From [Phialemoniopsis] sp. UDSM-2020 (Eukaryota > Ascomycota > Sordariomycetes > Thyridiales > Thyridiaceae), in NCBI GenBank assembly GCA_018873225.1, contig JAEILZ010000001.1, positions 1,178,001-1,242,000 on the forward strand: DNA of 64,000 nucleotides, written 5' to 3'. Every line of letters begins with the position of its first letter. Position 1 is the stretch's first letter. Of the stretch, positions 24,010 to 34,522 are shown in pieces. Made by a program: the position numbers and the translations under genes. The notes beneath the pieces were generated by a model. That model had not been told where the DNA came from. It was given only the letters and a program-made list of their open reading frames with translations, and searched no databases.

Positions 24010-25095
24010 TCAAAAAACGCCTGATGCGTCCGGCTTCGCATCGCCTCTTGCGAAGCTCAGCTCGTCTTTCACAATGTGCTGGATGGCCGTGTAATCCGTG
24101 ACCGCGACAATCATGTCGTAACCCTGCTCGGCGAATTCCCGCGCTTGTTGAGAGTCTTTGCAGTACACACCGCACTTCTTGCCAGCCTTTCGCGTGGCGG
24201 CCAAGATGCGGGACATGGCTGCCTTGAGCTCCGGACCGAGGACGCCCTTTCGCACGGGGTGACCGATGTTGTTCCCTAGGAAGCGACTTGTTAGCCTCAG
24301 TCGCCAAGAATCATCTACCTCTTCCTGACGTACCGAGGTCGAAGGGGCCGATGAAGAGGGCATCGACGCCGTCCACGGTGGCGATCTCCTCGACGCTGTC
24401 AAAGGCCTCCTTGGTCTCGATCTGGATGATGGTGACGAGGGCGTCGTTGGCCTGGTGTAGGTACTCGGTCAGGGTCGGGTTGGGTTCGAAGCGCTCGAGG
24501 GCGATGAGGGAGCCGAAGCCTCGGCGCCCCTTGGGGGGAAACTTGACATCGATGACGAGTTGCTCTGCCTCGGCGACCGTGCGGACTAGGGGGACTAGGA
24601 TCTTTTCGGGGCGCATTGTGTTAGAAGCGATCGAAAGTGGGAGGGAAAATTATGTCGCGTGTCACTTACCCCGTGGGCACCGCTGTCGAGAGCACCTGTA
24701 TGTCATTGTGTCAACAAATCGGTTGTGCATGATTGCTAGAGGGAATGAACTCACGCTTGACCATCCACCCTTGCATGTCGGGTAGTCTGACGAGGGGAGA
24801 GCAGCCTACGGCAGCGATGGCGGGCACGGCCTCGTGCATGGCAGCATCTAGGCATTCACTCGTATTAGTAAATGTTTCGAAGAAGCTCCAAGACAGAGTC
24901 AGTCCACATGAGGTGTTATTTACCGTCAATGTTGCCGTGCTCACAGTCCACCAAGACCCAGTCGACACCTGACCGGGCCAACAACCGCGAGACGTTGGAT
25001 CCCGGGAGCATCTGCCAGGCGCCGAAGGACTGCTTGCCCTCGAGGAAGGACATTTTGAAGCGGTTGGCCGCTTGAAGGGCGGTGGGCTTAGACAT
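24010..25095 (-). CDS. HpcH/HpaI family aldolase (4-hydroxy-2-oxo-acid class II pyruvate aldolase)
   Basis: Five exons (25095-24924, 24847-24755, 24695-24670, 24601-24334, 24275-24010) encode 274 aa, the usual family size; exon 3 is only 26 nt. Motifs follow the family order: VDWVLVDCEHGNID (His base), PLVRLPD (Arg that binds the oxo acid), GAHGILVPLV, QIETKEA (metal-binding Glu) and IGPFDLGNNIG (metal-binding Asp). These enzymes split 4-hydroxy-2-oxo acids into pyruvate and an aldehyde; HpaI itself yields succinic semialdehyde. The upstream hydratase and the SSADH in this block would supply its substrate and consume its product. It is convergent with the preceding Zn2Cys6 gene (193 bp between stops). 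Alternatives are 2-keto-3-deoxy-sugar-acid or macrophomate-synthase-like activity, since those share the fold. Confidence 0.88.
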
Positions 25096-25801
25096 GGTCA
25101 ATGGTAAAGGAAGAGGAGCAAAAGGATATAATCGAATGCTAGATGTAAATGTAAATGGGACGAGATCTATCTACAGGTCGATTACAGGGCAAAGTTAAGG
25201 TCTTGAGAGGTGCTCCTGGAACTCGTGCTATATGTCACTCCCCAGGGTGTAAGTCCAGGGCCCTGCGGGGAAACGACAGCCGTCGTTTGGTAAGCGCGTC
25301 GGGTCTGGGATGTGAGAGAGCCTCCACTCACTTCGGTCAAGCTACTGCTGATCGCGCGATCGGATGCATCCCGAACCCTGTGTGAAAACTAACAATTCCA
25401 TATCTAGTAACTCTTTCTTACCCCGGATCCCCCATATCTGCCTTTCTTGTCTGAGCATCTTCTCCAAAATTCTCGGGTGGTGGATCAGGACCTTGCTCCA
25501 AGAGATCGTGCCTGGCAGCCCGTGCTGTGGAGTGGCATCGGATGTGTCCCGATAAGGCCGTCAAAAGCCACCATCCCTCGTCGAAAAGCGCGGAAGAGGC
25601 TGGTCAGGGAGGGTTCAGCGCACGAGGGTGTTAGGATTTTGGATTTGGTCAAGCTTGCATTGATAGAACACAGTTGCGTAGTGCATTTTTTTGCCGAAAA
25701 AAAAAGTGAGAAAGGAAACTTGTGTGCCGGTTCGAGGGGTAATTAGGGGTGTAAACCAAAAACAGGCCAAAAAATACACAACTAAAAAATGAAAAAGAAT
25801 T
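25096..25801. other. aldolase promoter and tRNA 3' flank
   Basis: No protein gene is supported. A T-run on the minus strand (A-run at 25791-25795 on the plus strand) just beyond the tRNA is a good RNA polymerase III terminator. Another A-run is at 25696-25704. Confidence 0.45.
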
Positions 25802-26001
25802 TGCGGTCTGTGTGGATCGAACACACGGCCTTTAGATATGTGGATTGAAGTTCACTTCACTAGAGGGGGGTTAGTGTTGGTAGTGGTGGTAATGTGGTGA
25901 AAGTGGGTACTGACGTCTAACGCTCTCTGTAGAATTGGTTAGTGCCTGGTAGGCATTGTTGGACATGATAATGTAACATACCCCAACTGAGCTAAGCCCG
26001 C
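25802..26001 (-). tRNA. tRNA-Phe (GAA) with canonical intron plus two GT-AG insertions
   Basis: Read on the minus strand, removal of three inserts leaves a 73-nt tRNA. Acceptor GCGGGCT pairs with AGACCGC except at 5-68. D-stem is GCTC/GAGC, anticodon stem TTAGA/TCTAA with loop CTGAAGA (anticodon GAA), variable loop AGGCC, T-stem GTGTG/CACAC with loop TTCGATC, discriminator A. Insert 1 (25981-25927, 55 nt) sits after nucleotide 20 in the D-loop; insert 2 (25914-25860, 55 nt) after nucleotide 32. Each starts GT (GTATGT, GTCAGT), ends AG (CTACAG, CTCTAG) and carries CACTAACC about 11 nt before its 3' end, matching fungal spliceosomal introns. Insert 3 (25854-25838, 17 nt) is at the canonical 37/38 site and contains CTTCA complementary to the anticodon. 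A box, B box and a T-run terminator are intact. A dead tRNA invaded by introns is the alternative. Confidence 0.85.
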
Positions 26002-28444
26002 ACTGTCATTGGTCCCAGATGTTGAATACGGAATACATGGAGGTAGTATTGATTGGATGAGATTCTATTCCACTTTGATTTCATCCTGACTGCAATCCCA
26101 TCCCTACCGTGCCGTGATTTTCACCCCGACTATGATAGCATCTTGACTAGATTTCATCGTTTGGGACAGATCTATGATCTAATTTCTTATCTCTATCCTA
26201 TTCTGTCAAAACTGTTAAAAACCGAGAAAAGACTTTTCTGAGGCGTTTACACGTAGTGAAGGTTCATTCGGTTCTCAGGATTCTTAACGGTCCTTAGGAG
26301 GTGAAAACAGTGAACAGGCAAAGAGTGCCATTGTTGTGCTTCATAATAAATTAATCGTCTTCATTAATAAGCTCGAGTCCTTCAAATTATAATCACTTTG
26401 GTTTATCGAAACCACAGAGGAGACTGCCTGTCCAAAGACTTGTAGCATCCAGTCACCCAACATGGGGTCTGGTGCTCCTAGACCGATCGCATTCTGACAA
26501 AGATTTCCTCCCGTGTTCGTCCCTTCGAAACAATGGCCCCCCAGCTTTCTTCTCCCTTGATTCGCTCGAGCTACTTCGCTGTAGCTGAGAAGAGCCTTTG
26601 TCCATCATTGCCGAGGGATCACGGCAATATCTTGAATGATCGAAACTGTCGGCGTTGTCGAGACCATTGGTTGCAGTTGATCAACCAGCACCAGTCCCCA
26701 AGAAGCCCCAAAATCCATCATTGTGATGTTGTACTGTTTTGGGCTAGAGATTTGCAGCCTCCTCCTCTCTCCATGACCCTAGTTGTCCCTTGAATAGCCG
26801 CCCGCAGCGGATGGAAACGGTTCCCACAGTTTGTCATGCCTTTCGTCGGTGGCCCAGTTGTGCTCGTATACAGCTCTCTGAATTTGTTCATCGAGGACGA
26901 TCCTGTCCTCCATCTCCTCTCAGGGAAGGAATTCTGATCACCGTGGCTTCTTCTGATACCACGCGCTGAATCGCCGAGCCAGCCTCAGATGCATACTCTG
27001 AAGGATACAGCGGAGCCGATACCACTGCTCTTAGCCGCCGGGAGTTTTCCGAAGACTGTCCCCTCTCCCTAAAGGCGGCGAGGAGGCTTCTGGATAGGTG
27101 AGCCGAGAGTGTGTAGGTGGGCGACATTTCTTCGTTCTGGTCGAGCTTCTCAGTAGCTGAAGTCGCTTTGATGAGATTAGGGTCGGTGATGGTACACGAT
27201 ATTGTGTTGGATATATCTTGACGGGATCAAGAGACAAGCAAGCATTGCGAGCTATGTTGAGATTAAGAAGATCATGAGCAATGGCAAATCTGACCGACAA
27301 CCACCTGTCATGTGGCGTCCTCTGGAACACTCCTTCCATGACATCGTCAGCCCATCCTCAACAGACGATCGAACGATTCATGCAGCTATCTCTCGCTCTC
27401 CAACAGGGTACTACTCAGGGCAGCTCAAGACAGGAGGTCGGCTCGGCAATCTGGTGTGGCAGGGCATTGCTGTTCTGGTGGGGATGGTGGAGATCGGATT
27501 GTTCACCCGAGCCAGCAACCCAGTCTCCACCCTTCAAGACGCATCGTCATCCACCCCAAGAGGCAAACATGATGAGAGGCGGCAACACAACGGAAGTCCC
27601 GAGGTGCCATGCACCCAATCTGAATCTCAATCTATCCCACGGCGCTGGATGCGGATGAGGACGGCGAAAGAGACTGCGGCTCTCGGGGCCGGCTGCTGTG
27701 ACTCGGCTTAGTCGTTTCGAATCTCCTCAATCTGCAATGGCGTCTCCCGGCCTACCTAGGGTTGTAAGTGTTTTCAATTATCTGCCCCTGTGAACTACTG
27801 CTGGGAAATGCCTGCTAATGTTCATTTTAGCCCAGACTATCCCATCTACATCTGAAAACCCGACCAAGCGTCTAGTAAATACAACCCTTTGCAGCGTATC
27901 AAAATGTCATTATCTCCCATATCGCGTTTAAACATGTATCTCATGTTATGGGAGAAGCGTGAACAGTCGCAGGGTCATACACTGGAAAGTCCCTCGCAGC
28001 TATGCCCTTCACATGTAAACGTCCAAATCCCAACAAAGTCGACGTCAGATACAAACCCTTCTGAATTCCCTCTGAGGCTTCAAACCCGGGCACTTCTCAC
28101 CTTACCTAAGCCGCACATAAGCCGCACCCAACTCTCATCTGAGCCTATTCTGCGGTACTTCTTTACGCCTAAATCGGGATTTTCGAACTTCAGGGTGGGT
28201 CGTATAGGCGAACATACCATAGAAGGGAGAGATGCTTTTGAACTTCGAAAACTAGTTTGGGTTATGTAAGCTAATTGGGCCTAGGATCTCTTGAGGTTTA
28301 AGCAGTAAGGAGTGCAAGTGCTTCGCTTTGCGAGATGACGCGTCCCGTGCAATTAATTATCATTAAGGAAATGGGTTGCACTTTGATCTATAAATATACC
28401 AAAAAAAGGAGAAGCGCTCAGTCCTTGGTGGCAAGAAGAACTAG
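26002..28444. other. 2.4-kb region without a supported gene
   Basis: Several frames of 80-170 codons occur in overlapping phases, notably around 27200-27700. None shows a domain, biased codon use or believable splice joins. The region is locally AT-rich (26030-26420). It may hold gene relics or unknown non-coding RNA; nothing specific was recognised. Confidence 0.4.
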
Positions 28445-30635
28445 CTATATGAGCGTTAGAACTTGACGTCCTGCAACTCCCTCAGGGATCATGCTTGGCT
28501 CGTAATCGGCAATACCGATGCGACGATAGTGGTCTGGCAGATCATCAGCTGGTAATGTGATCAAAACCCAGCATCGATCTTCAAGATACGAGTACCCGCA
28601 CGTCATCAAGCAAGTCACCGTTCCGCCGTCTCCTCCAATATCAACGCTGCAGTCAAGATAGACCTTCTCGGCAATATAAGTTGCATCGTCGGTTGCTGTT
28701 TTGAGCCGCGCTCGGATCAAAGGAGCCCTCCCTGCTTCCACGGTACGCCCGTGCTCTCCCTCATCAGGGAGACGCTCTATCAATAATTGAGCTTGCCATA
28801 CTAACCCGTTGAGGTGCAGCATTGAGCTCTGTAACTCGGATGTCATTGGCACACCACGCCAGCCGATCGCAGCGCCAACCAGTTTGATATCGGAATCCTC
28901 TCGGAAAGAGTAGCGCCCAATCCTGGAGATCCTGGAGGAGTCCAAAGCGCAATAGCCTGTTACAGGCCCGTCCACTGAAAGCCACGACCAAGATGGAAGG
29001 CCTTCAATCCGAGCGGTACAGGTTCGAGTGACCCTCCAACACAAGTAAAACGAATGGTAGACCTCCATAAGCCCAGAAGCGACTCGTCCTCCATGGCCTT
29101 TTCAAACGCGGAAGTAATGCCTGCTATCGCAGGCACCTTGTCTTTCTTGAATGAGAGCTCTCGAGCGGAATAATCTTCAACGAGAATAGACCAGCGTTCC
29201 CTCATATTTTGTCGCCTCCCATAAACCCGGGCGAAGACATCACGATGATATTGGGTTCCTTCACCCTCCAAGATAGTCCGGTCTGCCCATCCACCATCCT
29301 CATACTCGACGCAGCTACGGCACTCCCAGTACATTTGCGACGTATCAAAGTGAACGACGCGGGAAGAAAGTGCTACTTCTTGTGTTGTCCATGCTCGCTT
29401 GAAAAGGGGCCGTCTGAACGGGGAGTCTGGTGACGCGGATGCTTCGGAGCTCCAGAGATCACTCATTCTCCGGAACAGGACTGTATCGTCGCCGTCTTGG
29501 AACCTCCATGCAGGTAACAAGTCGTGGAAGAGCCCGCCATCTGCGGCGCTTGACCCGGTAGCCGCGATTGTCAGATACGAGTTGCTGTAGATGGAAGCCA
29601 TGAGTCTCGACTCGGTCTCCCAGTCGTGTCCGTCATCCTGAATTATGCACAAGGAATCAATCCAGATGTACTGCAGTCCGATCTTCCGCGTAACAATGAT
29701 AGCTTCCTGGAATGTTTTAGGCATCTGATCCATATTCAACCTGTTCATATGGCTCTGAAGTGTGCCCCGAGTGGTTCTCATGAATGATCCGCTGCCCCAG
29801 CAGTAGCTCAGAGTTGTGTATTGTCCTCTTTGTCCGGATGAAATGTAGAGTCTTGGCGCCTTTTCCGTACTTCCAACATCTATGACTCGTGCAGGAAGTG
29901 GCGGGCTAGCATCTGCAAGCCGATAACATGCTGAGTGGTTCAAGTCGCACTGACCAAGCCACTGTGGCAGCACATCCAAGCGAGCAGGGAATGCGTCAGT
30001 GCCGGTAAGGCTTTGCCAAAAAGGTCTTTGGGATATGGAATCTATGGAATCAGCACGCTTAGCATCTTGCTGCTTATATTGAACAAAACAAAAAGATGGA
30101 CATCCTTGCCTGGTTTCTTTACATGGAATACCTCCAGAGTACCCGCTATGAAAGGCCATGGGTTGCCCCACTCGCGCCGGATTAAAGGCTGGGCAAAGAA
30201 CAACTGGTTCTCCTTGTTAATCAGCGCTTTCGTAAGGCAGTAAGTGTCGGTGTCGGTGTTGGTGTCGGCGAAAGAATCAGCTATGTCACCGAACCTAGTG
30301 ATGTTTTGATCCCTAGAGGAGGTCAGCGGAGATTGGAGCAGCTCCAGGGTCTGCTCGACGCTGAATCGCCACAAAAGGCTGTTGAATATGGCGAGGCAGA
30401 AGCCGCAGCTGGAACTGTTCAGTAGAATGTAATGATAATCTGCTCCTGACAATCCTGGGATGTAATGATCTCTGCGGAAGACGCCGTTGCGGCATTGCTC
30501 GCAGAGTTGCGACGGGCACTGTACACCACTAGCAAAGAATGCTTGCACCTTCTCTTGCCTCTCAGGGTGGCTTTGAACGCTACTCTGTACAGGTTCCACA
30601 TAGATCATGTGTAGTATATCAGTCCGAGCTTGCAT
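28445..30635 (-). pseudogene. HET-domain protein gene with an apparent frameshift
   Basis: Exon 1 (30635-30123) encodes an N-terminal segment with Cys motifs (CEQC, CGFC) common ahead of HET domains. A 53-nt intron leads to exon 2 (30069 on). The HET core is clear: YTTLSYCWG, then TFQEAIIVTRKIGLQYIWID SLCI-type sequence and RAWTTQEVALSSRV. Such domains act in heterokaryon incompatibility and programmed cell death. Near 29047-29060, after residues GLWRSTIR, the frame must shift by one base to continue into LCWRVTRTC and LPSWSWLSVDG, which belong to the same family. No GT-AG pair repairs this. A one-base loss at the T-run (A-run 29047-29050 on the plus strand) is the simplest reading, either real decay or a sequencing error. 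The start at 30635 is the first ATG; 30608 is also possible. Confidence 0.75.
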
Positions 30636-31460
30636 TTTGGACGCACAGGAATACGATGTAGGGAAGACACCAAGTGAAATACCGACCACAGCCTGGTCAT
30701 GCCGGAAGGCAATTCAAAGATCACACATCAGCATAGTCAGGTGACCATACGTGAAGCTTTGGGTAGCATCAGCTTCAGTGTTGGGCACCAACAAGACCTG
30801 ACTGCAGCCATGTCAAAGTGCAATTTGTCCAGCACCCGTGGTGAGGACGGTGTTAGGGGGAACCACATCTCGGACTCAGCCTGCGCTGAGTTACTGCCAG
30901 ACCAGTGTGTTTACTGCTGTAATATAATTACATAAAGAACGATGTGCCTGTAACATTACTGACTGAGTGGCTGCAGTTGAGAGCCAAGGGATCAGCGTGT
31001 ATGACGGTATTGCCAATACATCAAATTTTATTTGGCTAAACAGATGTACTCGGGTCCTACTCTTGTGGAGCTCTAACTTCGAGGTGATACGACTAAGCTA
31101 AGAGATACTTTGGAGATTTTCAAAGAGCCCTGCGATGCAACAGATCTTTGACGCAAATCCCGATTGCATCTGGATGGTTTCGACGCCTGATCGACCTGTT
31201 CCAGAAATACACGGGAAAGTCAGTGGTTGTGATTATTCTTTTCTGGTCTGAGAAGGACATTTTAATCTCACCTGAAATTAATGACGAGTCCCGTTTCTGT
31301 TGTTCAGAGCTGAGTCCTAGCAACATCTACATGTGTTAGTGAAGCTTACCCAGCGTTAATCCGACCCAAATTCCTCCAGAGTGCCATAGGTAAGTTTGGA
31401 AGTCTCCCTAAGCCGCAAGCATGCGTGGTATCGCTACCTCTAAGACAGGCAGCCACACAT
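30636..31460. other. intergenic, nothing recognised
   Basis: This stretch lies between the HET gene start and the 3' end of the MFS pump gene. It has only short frames and no clear signal, and should hold the HET promoter. Confidence 0.4.
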
Positions 31461-33809
31461 CTAGACGTGCTCATCAACCGTTTTCTCCCCCCTGTCAACA
31501 GGGGCCCGCTCTTCTTGACCATGCTTCTTGTTCTTCTCGTCGTCAGCTATGCCACGCGAGCCGTCAATCTTTTTGTTGACCGTGTTAGTCATGTATTTGG
31601 TGACGTCCTCGACGAAGAAGGAGGCGATGAGTGCCACGCCGACAAAGGCCAGGCTGCTCCAGTACACGACGCGGAAGCTGTTTGTGTACGCCCCCTTGCG
31701 CGCCGCCGTTAGCGCCGTTAGAATGCCGTCGTTCATCCCCGGCACCGCCTTGAGCGCCGCCGCCGTGCCTGCCGTGACCGCCTTCATCAGCTGGCTCACG
31801 CTGCTGTCGGGGAGGCCGGCAGCCTTGACTGCGGGGATGATCTTGGAGGGCAGCTCCTGGTTCAGACGGCTGCCAAAGACGGCGACAAATATGCTGGCTG
31901 TTGGCGTGTTGGTCCTTGGTTAGCTCGCATGCAACGACAATAGCAAACATGGTACGTACTAGCCAGGGTACCCGTGATGCTACGACAGGACGCAAAGAGA
32001 CCCTGCGCGACCCCAATCTCATCCGGTGGAGCTATCAAGCCGACTGAGACGATGGACACGAGTTCGATATATCCGACAGCAAGTCCGATCATAATGGTCA
32101 TCTGGAGAAGAGCTTCATATTAGTAGGCCCGCCGTCTATGACCAAAGTCGGGCTAAGTTTCACACTGACCGCTATTGCGAATGCTTGTCTCGTATCGTCG
32201 GTATATGTGAGAAGTCCCATGAAAAGAGTCAGAGTCACAGTCGATATGACGAGCTGCAGCCGTGTCCTGCCCAGTATCTTCATCATGGGACCGCCGATGA
32301 TTTCTCCCACGGCCAAGGCGGCACCGGTTGTTGACTACGTATTTTGTGGTCAGCCGTCTGCTGAAGATGAGACTCACAAATTAGTACATACAGTGATGAT
32401 GCCAACCTTCACGTTGTCTGTTGTGAACAGAGTTGTGACCTGCTGTGGCCAGAATATGTTCATGGCAAAGTAGGCCATCTGACCCACCGCACCCACAATC
32501 ACGGCAGCCGACAGCGAAACGTTCTTAAGAAGATGGAAAGGGAGAAGCTTCCTCTTCGAAAATCCGTAGGCCTCTGGGGTAATATGTGTAAGCTTCACAA
32601 GCATGTGGATATAGTACAGGAGAAGGTTCATACCCCAGAATCCGAACACGATCAAGGCCACACCCCCAACGGCGACAGTCACATAAACCTTGGGAACCCT
32701 CCAACCTTCGGCTTGGGTGCTCCATACTGGAAATTCGTTAGCCAACAATAAAGTAGCTAGTGGTTTGTGGAATAGTACGGACCAAAGCCGAGAAGCATGG
32801 TGACAAGGCCGCCAGCATAAGCAACTAGGCCAACATAGTCCAGCTCTTTGACGCGAGTCCATCTCGAAGTGCCTTCATTTAGCTGACGAAAGCTGGGTGG
32901 AAAGTAGTAGAAGAAGAACAAAATGGCCGAGACGAAGCAAAAGATTAGATTGATCCAGTATGTCCAACTACACTCGCTCATTAGCAATGCTTCCCAGATC
33001 CAGTGATCAAAAGAACCATGCAACACTTACCGCCAGCCCAAGGCCGTGTGATCGACCAACGAGCGCCCGATCAGAGGACCAAACCCCATAAACGGAAACA
33101 CAGACAGTGTCACGAAGGCCTGGCATATTCCACGGTATTTGTTGGGTACGATCTCTTGCGTGAAGAGGGGGTAGAGGGGCTGGTTCGCGCCGCCAAGAGC
33201 CGTCAAGACTGTGCCGCCGATGAGCACATTCACACTTGGTGCAGTCGCGCTGATGGCTGAGCCGATGCCACTGACGATCTGGCCCCCAATGAGGAACCAG
33301 CGGCGCCCGAATACATCGCTCAAGGCACCATACACGAGCAAGAGGACGCCTTTGATGAGAGTGTGGATCAGGCTAACGATGTAGATGTTCGCGGATGGCC
33401 CTGGATGTTGAGGCACGCCACGTTAGCAGCCACAGGTCATGAGTATTCAGGCATATCGCTTACCGATATCTGCATTGATGACCGATAAGAGGTTGACCTG
33501 TGCATTAGGTTTCTACTTAGCAAGGAGACTGGACAGTCAGGATGGGGGTTCCCTGGTACGTACCGGGATACTATACGATATGAACACGTTGTTTGCCAGT
33601 AGCACCAGAGCTACGCAAGACCCGATAAACTTGGGTGAATACCAGTATTGCATATCTGCATCGTTGTCATCGCCTGGATTGTCCGTTGTGGCCCTGCGAG
33701 AGTCGCCAGATGCTTCAACGTGTTCGGAGAGGTCTCCATCTTTCGTGTAGCCCAGTCGGTGTTCGTGCTGTCCCTTACTTTGAACGGCCATGCTGCGGTC
33801 GACGTCCAT
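31461..33809 (-). CDS. MFS transporter, TRI12/siderophore-efflux type
   Basis: Multiple exons read from ATG 33809 to the stop at 31461, including a 34-nt exon at 33497-33464; the first exons are 33809-33564, 33497-33464, 33400-33031 and 32967 onward. The N-terminus is hydrophilic (~60 aa), then about 14 hydrophobic segments follow. The MFS loop motif is GALSDVFGRRW. YRGICQAF and the long C-terminal half with GLFASCRSITGTLAS fit the TRI12 (PF06609) group, which exports small molecules such as mycotoxins and siderophores. The C-terminus is charged and cytoplasmic. It lies 0.7 kb from the 3' end of an FAD monooxygenase gene on the same strand. Exact joins in the second half (32758-31930) are less certain than in the first. 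Confidence 0.8.
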
Positions 33810-34522
33810 CTAAACTTGGACTAGGACCTGAATATCGAACTGAGAGGGAGAAGCAGGTTTCTAGATATTGGTGTGTGTGAGATTGGACGCAACCAAGACA
33901 AGGACTTGGGCCTTTCTGTCCATTGCAAGAATATTCCCTATTTGGCCTTTGTACAGTGTCGTATCCGTTTATATGTATCTCTTCAGTTATTCTGGACTGT
34001 CACTATCACGGAGACTATCTCACTGATACACCATTCCATCGATTGGCCAATTCGGATTCCACTTAGCTTAGCCGATTCGGGAGTAAAAGCATTTAGCGTT
34101 TAGCGGGTTTGCAGGAAAATCATTTTCCTTGGAATCAAATACATGGCAAAGCTATCCAGCGAAGAAAAATCTAACAAATTGCAGTTCCATGCCTCGAATT
34201 CATCCCTCTTGATGTTTGCGGAGACGCACAGTTGGGGTACCTGGGAAATCAAAGTTACGGTTGTGAAGCCAAGCAAGTTGTGACCTTGCATGACACTAGC
34301 TTGATTCGCCGCGCTAGAAAAGGGTCTGTGGCTATCATATCACAATGCTGCACTAATTACGGAGCGAGGATGAACTGCCCGTCCCCATTCAGGGCAAACC
34401 TCTTCCTTATCTTAACCGAACTTAGTAGCATCACACAAGACGCCCTCTTTTCGACATGCCTTCCTGGAGACTCCTTTCCACACAGTTTGAAAGTAAATGT
34501 AGTACATTCCATGACGATTGTC
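33810..34522. other. intergenic, MFS pump promoter
   Basis: No gene is supported between the MFS start and the stop of the FAD monooxygenase gene. No repeat or clear TATA box was recognised. Confidence 0.4.

Noticed and set aside
25802..26001. Reading the tRNA locus as a tRNA with one large intron at 37/38
   Set aside because: A single insert cannot produce the D-arm; the half after the D-loop insert (AGAGCG) and the TGAAG anticodon block are separated by distinct GT-AG segments, so three inserts are required.
27202..27711. 169-codon open frame in the long gap after the tRNA
   Set aside because: No domain, no codon bias, no splice partners, and a competing frame overlaps it. A relic gene is possible but not supported.
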